This document shows positions 7,553 through 14,185 of a stretch of 14,185 bases of DNA, one piece after another. A program made the translations under genes and the position numbers. This DNA is from G039029935 sp039029935 (GTDB taxonomy: Bacteria > Chloroflexota > Anaerolineae > Caldilineales > Caldilineaceae), in the NCBI GenBank assembly GCA_039029935.1, contig JBCCFC010000196.1, positions 1 through 14,185 on the forward strand, in the 5' to 3' direction. Each line of letters starts with the position of its first letter. The first letter of the stretch is position 1. The notes under the pieces are model-generated. The model searched no databases. It saw only the letters and a list, made by a program, of their open reading frames with translations, and was not told the DNA's origin.

Positions 7553-10500
7553 TTACCGAATAATCACTGGCAAATAGACTTGTGTATTCGCTTGCTCTGG
7601 CTCGACCAGAGATGCGCTAGGGATTTCATCGTCGCTATTGGATCGATAGTCCAGCGTACGCCAGAGTTGGAAACGCTCTTCCTGTGTCAACGAACCGGAG
7701 ATTTCACCGTCAATCTGAGCCGTGATAGCGGGGACCTGTTCGGCGAAAAAGGCACTAAAGGCGTCATCGGCACAATCATTGTCATCAATATTACAACCAT
7801 TGCTCCCGTCCCAGTAGGCATTGCCGCCCCAGTATTCACTGCCGCCCCAATACTCGCTGCCGCCCCAGTATTCACTGCCACCCCAATACTCGCTGCCACC
7901 CCAGTATTCGCTGCCGCCCCAATACTCACTGCCAGCCCAATAGTGACCACCCCCCCAATACTCGCTGCCAGCCCAATAGTGACCACCATCCCAGAAGTGG
8001 TCCTGTCCGGTAGGTAATGGGTCGCGGTTGTGGTCAATCATGCGGAAGCCACCCATCTGATCATCATAGATAATTGGTCCAACGTAATCTTCACCAGGAA
8101 TCATGCCAACATTGGCCTCACCAGCGGTATCACTATAGACGGCATCCAATGCCCAAACCCGTCCTGCACCCTGTTGATAGATGGGATAAATCAACATGTC
8201 GTTATCATCCACAGCAGGTTGCGCTGTCGCCATCAAACGATGTTTGACTTGATTGGGTGTCAGCGTGGGGTCCTGTTGGAGCATGAGGGCGACCACACCG
8301 GATGCAATCGCAGCGGCGGGTGATGTCCCAGAGCCATGATAGACACCGTTGCCTCGATAAAGCCCTGGGTAATCCTGCACAAGTCGTGCATCCTCGTGTA
8401 ACTTCATGAGAATATGCGCACCTGTTGCCAGCACGTCTGGCTTAACAAAACCAGCCTCGGTTGGGCCAGATGCACTAAAGGGTGGAATGTAGTCATCACC
8501 TTGGTAATCAGGTGTGTAGTGGTCAGTGAATGCACCGACGGTGATGACAAAGGGATCGTTGCCCGGTGTGGCAATGCTCACGGGGTTGGGGCCAGTGTTG
8601 CCCGCTGCCACAACAACGACAATACCCGCATTCCACACAGCTTCAACCGCCAAGTTGAGTGGGTTCTCCCAATAGGGGCCTGTGACCACACCGTTGATGG
8701 AGAGATTTACAATGTCAATGCTATAGTCATTTTTATGCTCTAATACCCAGTTAAGACCATCGATAATCTGTGAATATGTGCCTCGTCCATTGTTATTCAG
8801 TACACGCACATCCACAATATCTGCCGCTGGTGCAATGCTGTCCAACGTTGTGTTGGCAATGACCCCTGCCATAAATGTGCCATGCCCATGATGATCATAG
8901 GGATTGTTGGCGTTGTTCACGGCGTTATAGGCGGCAACCACCTCTTTACCCAAAATAGCCGTGTTGATACCCGAATCCAATACCGCTACCGTCACACCTG
9001 TGCCATCAAGCCCCTGTGCATGAACCCCATCCACACCGCTTGCTGTCAGATATTCATCAGTACTCACCATCAGCCCTTCAAAGCGCAAATCATCCAATAA
9101 GAATGAGTCGGTGGGTGTTTCACCATCGATCCAGATGGACGCATGGGTGGCCGTGTTGGGGGCAATGGTGGCAAAGGTCACTTGCCCATAGGTATTGGTG
9201 GGAATGTCGCGTGATGCAGTCGAAAGCAGATTGCCAAAGGCATCGAAATACATTATCTCAACGGTTTCGGCCCCTGCAAGGGTATGCCCCCAAAGTGTGA
9301 GCATATATTGCGCACCACCGACAACCGATGGATAAAAGGACAATTCTGCCTGACCATCAACCTGGAGTGCATTTTGCCCGCTGTAGGCATTGTTAGAAAG
9401 CGATGCTGACCCACTGTCGCCAGAGACAATCCACTCTGTAAACCCATTTTCAAAGCCAGTTTCGTAGATGACTTCACTTTCATAGCTGGGGCCACCCTCG
9501 GTTGTCAACGCGGCCAGTTCAATCACCAGCTCAGGGGCACTGTCTGGGTGATTGCTGTCATAACTCAAAAAGCCTGTTGTCATCGGGGTTGTGACAAAAA
9601 TGGCGATATCATTGTCGCTTTGCCAGCCATCACGGTTGATAATCTCTTGAACAATCGGTGTGATGTCAGTGGAATAGAGATCATGTTCGAGTGTATCCAG
9701 TGAAATCTCATGGGTGCCTTGAATACTTGCATTCGTTCGTTGACGATTGGTCAGGTCCCATTTTTCTGTCCCAAACTTAGCAGCTTTGTCAGTCGCTTCC
9801 CCCTCAAAGGTAAAGTTGATAATGCCCGCAACACTCTCCGGCGCAATATCGTTCTGTGTCTGAAATTTAATATAGGCATTGGCGATGTTCGCCTCGGCGT
9901 CGATAGGGACTTTTCGAAACCGCAATCCAATTTCGTGGTTGGGATTGAAATCCAGATTAAAACGATCCCGCTTCATGCGACCATTGTCCAACTTTTGGCG
10001 GACATCGTCATCGCTCTTATCAATCTGAACCGTAATTATCTCTGTATCAGGATTGGCCGACTGTTCATCGTCGTTAAACGTGGAGGTGTCAAAGTCAACC
10101 ACAAGCAATGGCGCGGCATCGGGTTGGAAGTTGTAGGTTTTTGCTCTGCGATGCCCCGATCCATGCGCAAAAATCGTCAGTGGATTGCCCGCCTCCCATC
10201 CTTGGGTGCTCACAATCTCTTGGACAATCGAGGCAAGGTTGGGTGTCTGCCATGTTTGACTGATGACGGTCCATGCAGGCACATCATCCCAGTCAACACG
10301 CGCATTGGTCTTTGTACGCTCTGAGAAATTGCCAACCTCATTTTGGAATACCTCACTATAATTGGCTGCATCCCCATAAAAGCTGAGGGATGTACTGTTA
10401 TCACGGACATCATAGGTCGCTAGCTCAATATAGGCACTGACAATGGTGGCGTCATGGGGAATCATGATATTTTGAAACCGCATCCCCACTTCATGTGTGC

Positions 10501-11056
10501 TGCCAAATTTTAAATAATTTGACCCCATTTTTGCTGGATCACCGTTTAGCTTTTCCATGCCGTCATCAAAGCCATCGCTGATACGCGATGTGACTGTTTG
10601 CAGATCATTTGGGGATGTAGGCGCGACAGAAAACTCAGCACCTGTTGCGACATGATCCAAAGAGATAAACCTCACATCTGGCCGATTCTCCAACGCAAAA
10701 ATCGCCTCGCCCGACAATTCTGCGGCGAAGCTGTTGATGATGGGTAAATCCTTGGTGACAATGCCACCAAGTTGTGCGATCTGCTCTTCAAGTATACCCA
10801 CGTCAAAATCGTCTGGATTTTTTGCCTTTTGCACAATGACGGCATAGCGCGCCTGTGCATCTTGCGCAATCGCAGACTTCAGCGGAATTTCAATGTTTTG
10901 TAAAGCATTTTGAGTAATTGGGTTAGGTTCTTCTTGTATAGGTAATGGGTCTATGGGGGCGGCAGGAAGCACCACACCCTGACATGCTGTGGCAAGCATG
11001 AGGATGCATATGCTCCATAAATGCCAAACGTTTTGATAGTGTGCTTTTCCTCTCAT
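7553..11056 (-). CDS. S8 (subtilisin-like) serine protease lipoprotein C with mixed Trp hexapeptide array
   Basis: Third paralogue, 1,167 residues. Lipoprotein signal with Cys25 in LATAC; I9-like propeptide (about 70-136); beta-sandwich module 1 (about 154-324); module 2 (about 340-514), clearly more divergent than in A and B and lacking the PAW motif; jelly roll (about 528-663); S8 domain (about 686-970) with Asp694, His725, Asn820 and Ser912 all present. Residues 1020-1085 form 11 Trp hexads mixing GGHYWA and GSEYWG types. Shared post-array segment and tail YLPVIIR; the PSASLVEPEQ spacer before the tail is shared with B only. An in-frame GTG at 11065 is rejected as start because it overlaps the Shine-Dalgarno sequence AGGGG, which sits 8 nt before the ATG at 11056. 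Stop TAA. Own promoter region and a strong downstream terminator suggest a single-gene unit. Confidence 0.93.
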   Translation of the reverse strand: MRGKAHYQNVWHLWSICILMLATACQGVVLPAAPIDPLPIQEEPNPITQNALQNIEIPLKSAIAQDAQARYAVIVQKAKNPDDFDVGILEEQIAQLGGIVTKDLPIINSFAAELSGEAIFALENRPDVRFISLDHVATGAEFSVAPTSPNDLQTVTSRISDGFDDGMEKLNGDPAKMGSNYLKFGSTHEVGMRFQNIMIPHDATIVSAYIELATYDVRDNSTSLSFYGDAANYSEVFQNEVGNFSERTKTNARVDWDDVPAWTVISQTWQTPNLASIVQEIVSTQGWEAGNPLTIFAHGSGHRRAKTYNFQPDAAPLLVVDFDTSTFNDDEQSANPDTEIITVQIDKSDDDVRQKLDNGRMKRDRFNLDFNPNHEIGLRFRKVPIDAEANIANAYIKFQTQNDIAPESVAGIINFTFEGEATDKAAKFGTEKWDLTNRQRTNASIQGTHEISLDTLEHDLYSTDITPIVQEIINRDGWQSDNDIAIFVTTPMTTGFLSYDSNHPDSAPELVIELAALTTEGGPSYESEVIYETGFENGFTEWIVSGDSGSASLSNNAYSGQNALQVDGQAELSFYPSVVGGAQYMLTLWGHTLAGAETVEIMYFDAFGNLLSTASRDIPTNTYGQVTFATIAPNTATHASIWIDGETPTDSFLLDDLRFEGLMVSTDEYLTASGVDGVHAQGLDGTGVTVAVLDSGINTAILGKEVVAAYNAVNNANNPYDHHGHGTFMAGVIANTTLDSIAPAADIVDVRVLNNNGRGTYSQIIDGLNWVLEHKNDYSIDIVNLSINGVVTGPYWENPLNLAVEAVWNAGIVVVVAAGNTGPNPVSIATPGNDPFVITVGAFTDHYTPDYQGDDYIPPFSASGPTEAGFVKPDVLATGAHILMKLHEDARLVQDYPGLYRGNGVYHGSGTSPAAAIASGVVALMLQQDPTLTPNQVKHRLMATAQPAVDDNDMLIYPIYQQGAGRVWALDAVYSDTAGEANVGMIPGEDYVGPIIYDDQMGGFRMIDHNRDPLPTGQDHFWDGGHYWAGSEYWGGGHYWAGSEYWGGSEYWGGSEYWGGSEYWGGSEYWGGSEYWGGNAYWDGSNGCNIDDNDCADDAFSAFFAEQVPAITAQIDGEISGSLTQEERFQLWRTLDYRSNSDDEIPSASLVEPEQANTQVYLPVIIR
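7802..7999 (-). repeat. 11 x 18-bp tandem array encoding GSEYWG and GGHYWA hexapeptides (protease C)
   Basis: Eleven in-frame 18-bp units code residues 1020-1085. In protein order the cores are HFW, HYW, EYW, HYW, six EYW, AYW. Trp is invariant. Six consecutive EYW units (plus-strand phase 7828-7935) are nearly identical at DNA level and alternate between two synonymous forms. Confidence 0.97.
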
Positions 11057-11064
11057 GAGATTCA

Positions 11065-11069
11065 CCCCT
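11065..11069 (-). promoter_or_regulatory. Shine-Dalgarno sequence of protease C
   Basis: AGGGG on the minus strand, 8 nt before the ATG at 11056. The alternative GTG (11063-11065) overlaps this site, so it is unlikely to be the start. Confidence 0.8.
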
Positions 11070-11081
11070 ACTGTTGATAAA

Positions 11082-11126
11082 ACTGTGTGTAATCATACAG
11101 TGTGTAATCATACTGTGTGTAACTGC
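11082..11126. repeat. Three 15-bp tandem repeats upstream of protease C
   Basis: Plus-strand units ACTGTGTGTAATCAT (11082-11096), ACAGTGTGTAATCAT (11097-11111) and ACTGTGTGTAACTGC (11112-11126). On the minus strand each of the two junctions creates a TATGAT (-10-like) word, at 11092-11097 and 11107-11112. The repeats end 25 nt upstream of the ATG, in the leader or promoter. Confidence 0.85.
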
Positions 11127-11152
11127 CCGTATTCTATTGTAGATCATGTTTG

Positions 11153-11181
11153 TTCGTAGAAAACTGTTCAAATTCTGTCAA
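11153..11181 (-). promoter_or_regulatory. Possible promoter of protease C
   Basis: A perfect -35 hexamer TTGACA (11176-11181) is followed after 17 nt by a poor -10 (TACGAA, 11153-11158). The AACAGTTTTC motif shared with the other two S8 genes lies within the spacer. The TATGAT words in the tandem repeat downstream are alternative -10 candidates. Confidence 0.35.
11159..11168 (-). promoter_or_regulatory. Shared AACAGTTTTC motif, protease C copy
   Basis: Exact 10-bp word about 102 bp upstream of the start codon, between the putative -35 and -10 boxes. Confidence 0.4.
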
Positions 11182-11200
11182 GTTTCGTTGTAAAGTATAA

Positions 11201-11227
11201 TGCTTGCATCTTTTGAAGATGCAAGCA
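11201..11227 (-). terminator. Probable terminator of the C25 peptidase gene
   Basis: A perfect 12-bp stem (TGCTTGCATCTT, 11201-11212; complement 11216-11227) with a 3-nt loop lies 14 nt past the stop codon. The following minus-strand sequence (TTATACTTTA) is only moderately T-rich. The sequence is unrelated to the S8 terminators. Confidence 0.65.
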
Positions 11228-11241
11228 AAATGTCTATACAT

Positions 11242-14185
11242 CTATTGTTGGCTAACATATGGGATAAACAACGTATGGCTTCGGTCAATTTTCACCGTAC
11301 TCGTTGCTGATATGGGCGCAAAACGGTCATCGCGCAAATCGAGTGTTGAGCCATCCGCCAATGGGACCTCGCTGCTAAAATAAAGTGTCAGTGTATACTC
11401 GCCACCCGTCAGCCCCAGCGATAAGAGATCACCAGCCGTCAAAGTCAGTTGCCCCATTTGGTCGCTTGTCAATGCAAGGTGCGTCATTGTGTCTGTATTA
11501 CCGCCAGATGATGCCTCATTGTTTGGTGAAATGTTTGGTGCAATGACCGCCAGCACGGTTTTCTCGGTCAATACTTGATTGTCAAGCCCTGTCAGTGTAG
11601 CGATGACCAGCGATTCTTCATCTGTACTGGCAAGGCTGTTATTGAGGCCATCCGGTACATGAATCGCAAAAGCTGTTTCATGCATGGTCAACCGCGTGGG
11701 CATGGCTGTGTTGAGGCTGTTCATCACTTGCACAGCAAATGGCACAGCGGGTGCAGCCGGGCTTGTAATCAACGGGTCCGTATCATCTACCTGCTCACCA
11801 GCATCCAAATCAGCCTGGTGATAGGCACCTAAATTAGCATCCATGCTCACCAATCCCATGCCGTTGGCCGCTTGTACCATGTAGCGGAAATCGTTGATAT
11901 TGACAGAGCCATCCACCACCAGCGTCCCCGTCCAGCGTACAGATAGGTCTGCATCTTGCGTCAAGTCCAGTGACTGCCATTGACCGTTCAAGCTGTTACT
12001 CTGTCCGGCACTGCCAAGCGATGTGTATGTCACCCAAACTTCTTGTATGCCTGCGGATGGATGCCCCTGCACATCCGCCGTGAAGTAAACCATGGTCGAG
12101 CCATTGCCCATAGCGGTTGAGGTTGCCATTACATACGAGATAGCAGGTGGTGCAGCGGCAGCGGCCAGTTCGCTGTAGTCATCGGCATCAACATAGAAGA
12201 GACGAAAATCCATGTTGTCAAATTCACGCATAATGCCCGTGTCGGTGCCATGTGACAGTGAACGATATTGTGCAGGCATCAGTGTCATGCGTGTGTGTCC
12301 CTCTGCCCCCTGTTTAAAGAGACGGTCAAAGTAGTTGATGCGCCAAGGTTGTACAGGATAGAAAACATCTGAGTGGAAGTTGGTATGGACACCACGAATT
12401 TCAGTCGTCGGTGCACCCGTCAACGGCATTAGGTGTGGATGGTCGGTGTAGGTTGCGCTGCGCAGACCAACACCCCGCAAAATCAAGTCGTCATCCGGTG
12501 CATCGGTAATATATTGTTCCATCGGCAGAATCGGCTCGGCAGGGTTGGCAACCACGCCATTTTTGCCCACAAAGTACGAAGCCTGTACGGTGTCTGCGGA
12601 GTCAACGCCGTTGGTCAAATCATTGAGCGTTTTGTGATTGAGTGTCAATGCTGGCTGTATGGCAACATTCGCCATATGCAAGTTCAGTTGTGTCCCTGGT
12701 CCGCTAGCCACACCAGCGGTTGACGTAACAATTGATTCATCCTGATTGCTTTGAGGTGCTGTCATGTCGCGGCTGCTTGCCAAAACACTTCCGCCATCCC
12801 CCCACCACTGCCAGTCATGGTCCTCATTAAAGTTATGCCAGTTCCACCACCAAGATATAGAGTCCCACCAGTTGTTATCTGTCTCAGTTTCAGGTGTTGG
12901 CATATCCATTTTTAACATTGGCAACCCAAACATGGTTGTCTGTAGCAGTGTTTTTTCATGAATGGGTCGTAATTGACCAATTTGAGAGAGGTAAAGCTGC
13001 TTGGATGTTACCAGTGCATCACCAATCGCAATCGGGCCATCGGCATTGGTCAACTGATGGGTCAGTTCTAAATAGAGTCGTTCGGCATATTCAATAAAGT
13101 CAGTATCACCATACTGATACCCCGTCCCCGCAATCAACGTCGCCTGCTTGTGTGCAAAGGCTTGCGTCCAATCTACAACGGGCGTCACCCCATCCACGCG
13201 ATGCTCATTGACGATATTGTAGCCAATGTGACACCCGGGGCTAAAGACAAGCGTATTTTTCCAATCGAGCCAATCACCAACTTGTGACAGGCTGTAGGCA
13301 ATCAAGCGAGTTTCGTAATCAGCCGCCAAGACAGAGTTTGCGCTAAAATGCCCTGCAAAGAAAACAATATCCGCGTCGCTTGAGCCAATAATCGAGGATA
13401 GTTGCCCCGCATTCCACGAAGCAGGATCATCCGGTGAGACTTCTCGATCCGTTACAAGCGTCTGTACGTTTGACTCACCAAGACTGATTTCAAGCGTATC
13501 TCGGATTGCATGGGCCGCATCGGCCAAGAAGTCATAGCCCGTCACCAAGGCTGTGGCAGGTGGCTCGACAACACCGTCGACATCCAAATAAGCATCAAGC
13601 ATTTTAGCGATTTCAATCGGAAACTCAACCAAACGCCCAACGGCTAGATCAAACAGTGGTAAGCTGTCATCTTGGAACGAAATATCCTCGGTTGTCCCAT
13701 AACGGTCTTGGCTTAGGATGTAGCCCCCTCTGAGACTCGCTTGCGAAGCGGTTCCATTTTCGACAGGTGGCACAAAATTTTGCTCATTCGCAAGCGTCGC
13801 TTGATCTGGATAGCGATAGAAGGGGATCACGTGATCGTTGCCCAAAATGACAATGTACTCGACAGGATTTTGCTCGCGATAGGCCAACACGAGTTCTCGG
13901 ATCGTGTCTGCAAGTAGATTTTGCGCAACCGGACAATCTGGATAGGCATCTGCCTGCGCTCTGGCAGCGGCAACGCGTGCATCTTCTCGCACATCAATCA
14001 CAATACCATCAACTGTGGCGTGATTTTTAAAACTATTCAAACGGGTCATAAACCAATTTAGTGTCGTGACATCCTTATTAAAACGATCAAAATCAGTCAA
14101 AATCAGCGTTCGATAGTGCCCAGCGGTGATGTTTAATGTCGAATCGGGGAAATTTGCTGTAATGGCATCGCAGGAGCCTGGAACC
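11242..14185 (-). CDS. C25 (gingipain-type) cysteine peptidase, N-terminus cut by window edge
   Basis: The reading frame is open to the right edge, so the true start lies outside. About 980 residues are visible (residue 1 = codon 14182-14184). The TTG at 14098-14100 sits inside LILTDFDRF, a beta-strand-like stretch, and is not a credible start. The first 420 residues look like a C25 alpha/beta (clan CD, caspase-like) domain: TDFDRF, then EYIVILGNDHVIPF, then LFDLAVGRL, then candidate catalytic His279 in FFAGHFS and Cys318 in LVFSPGCHIGY. His is followed by Phe, not the usual Gly. Residues 439-461 are extremely Trp-rich. A beta-rich region follows, with an Ig-like stretch near 680-790, and the protein ends HTLFIPYVSQQ, a variant of the tail on the S8 proteins. 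Probably exported; the signal peptide would be outside the window. Stop TAG. Confidence 0.85.
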   Translation of the reverse strand, partial: VPGSCDAITANFPDSTLNITAGHYRTLILTDFDRFNKDVTTLNWFMTRLNSFKNHATVDGIVIDVREDARVAAARAQADAYPDCPVAQNLLADTIRELVLAYREQNPVEYIVILGNDHVIPFYRYPDQATLANEQNFVPPVENGTASQASLRGGYILSQDRYGTTEDISFQDDSLPLFDLAVGRLVEFPIEIAKMLDAYLDVDGVVEPPATALVTGYDFLADAAHAIRDTLEISLGESNVQTLVTDREVSPDDPASWNAGQLSSIIGSSDADIVFFAGHFSANSVLAADYETRLIAYSLSQVGDWLDWKNTLVFSPGCHIGYNIVNEHRVDGVTPVVDWTQAFAHKQATLIAGTGYQYGDTDFIEYAERLYLELTHQLTNADGPIAIGDALVTSKQLYLSQIGQLRPIHEKTLLQTTMFGLPMLKMDMPTPETETDNNWWDSISWWWNWHNFNEDHDWQWWGDGGSVLASSRDMTAPQSNQDESIVTSTAGVASGPGTQLNLHMANVAIQPALTLNHKTLNDLTNGVDSADTVQASYFVGKNGVVANPAEPILPMEQYITDAPDDDLILRGVGLRSATYTDHPHLMPLTGAPTTEIRGVHTNFHSDVFYPVQPWRINYFDRLFKQGAEGHTRMTLMPAQYRSLSHGTDTGIMREFDNMDFRLFYVDADDYSELAAAAAPPAISYVMATSTAMGNGSTMVYFTADVQGHPSAGIQEVWVTYTSLGSAGQSNSLNGQWQSLDLTQDADLSVRWTGTLVVDGSVNINDFRYMVQAANGMGLVSMDANLGAYHQADLDAGEQVDDTDPLITSPAAPAVPFAVQVMNSLNTAMPTRLTMHETAFAIHVPDGLNNSLASTDEESLVIATLTGLDNQVLTEKTVLAVIAPNISPNNEASSGGNTDTMTHLALTSDQMGQLTLTAGDLLSLGLTGGEYTLTLYFSSEVPLADGSTLDLRDDRFAPISATSTVKIDRSHTLFIPYVSQQ

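Noticed and set aside
7355..8017. Plus-strand 220-codon open frame downstream of protease C
   Set aside because: Most of it is antisense to the 3' end of protease C and its repeat array. The peptide is an alternating Pro/Ala/Thr artefact of the repeat, and it has no recognisable domain.
11057..11065. GTG start three codons upstream for protease C
   Set aside because: The GTG overlaps the AGGGG Shine-Dalgarno sequence that is correctly spaced for the ATG at 11056.
14098..14100. TTG as the start of the C25 peptidase
   Set aside because: The frame is open for 28 more codons to the window edge and the codon sits in a conserved-looking LILTDFDRF strand. The gene is truncated by the window.
145..14185. 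Single four-gene operon
   Set aside because: Gaps of 185-299 bp, three intergenic terminator-like hairpins and separate promoter-like sequences make single-gene units more likely.
145..14185. CRISPR, toxin-antitoxin, phage or transposon genes
   Set aside because: Both strands were read and all substantial coding sequence is accounted for by the four peptidase genes; no such genes or tRNA sites were found.

Overview
The window holds four large genes, all on the minus strand and all apparently for exported proteins. In transcription order (right to left) they are a C25 (gingipain-type, caspase-fold) cysteine peptidase cut by the right edge of the window, then three tandem paralogous subtilisin-like (S8) serine peptidases of 1,167, 1,146 and 1,129 residues. 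No tRNA, rRNA, CRISPR array, transposase or phage gene was seen. No gene-free stretch exceeds 300 bases.

The likely host is a member of the Chloroflexota (inference). The main reason is that all four proteins end in a short hydrophobic tail of the form Tyr/Phe-Leu/Ile-Pro-x-Ile/Val, after a spacer that in the proteases is acidic or polar. I associate this tail with exported proteins of that phylum. The three proteases also start with a lipoprotein signal (LATAC-Q), so they are probably tethered to the outside of the membrane.

Each S8 protein has the same architecture: lipobox, I9-like propeptide, two copies of a beta-sandwich module (DNRLRE/CBM96-like), a jelly-roll module, the S8 catalytic domain with intact Asp/His/Asn/Ser, an array of six-residue repeats with one Trp per unit, a conserved segment containing FFAEQVPAIT and ERFQLWR, and the C-terminal tail. 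The arrays differ between paralogues: only GGHYWA units in the leftmost gene, GGHYWA mixed with GAQAWG in the middle gene, and GGHYWA mixed with GSEYWG in the third.

Region by region: 1-144 has a dispersed-repeat-type palindrome. 145-3534 is S8 protease A. 3535-3812 holds its leader, a 10-bp inverted repeat and the terminator of protease B. 3813-7253 is S8 protease B. 7254-7552 holds its leader, the terminator of protease C and two nested hairpins. 7553-11056 is S8 protease C. 11057-11241 holds a 15-bp triple tandem repeat, promoter-like sequence and the terminator of the C25 gene. 11242-14185 is the C25 peptidase, open to the edge.

Each gene appears to be its own transcription unit. Intergenic gaps are 185-299 bp, B, C and the C25 gene are each followed by a hairpin, and A, B and C each have a Shine-Dalgarno sequence. 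A 10-bp motif (AACAGTTTTC) recurs upstream of all three S8 genes and could mean shared control. A cell-surface proteolytic system, possibly with the C25 enzyme and S8 enzymes processing one another, is a reasonable inference, but nothing in the sequence proves it.
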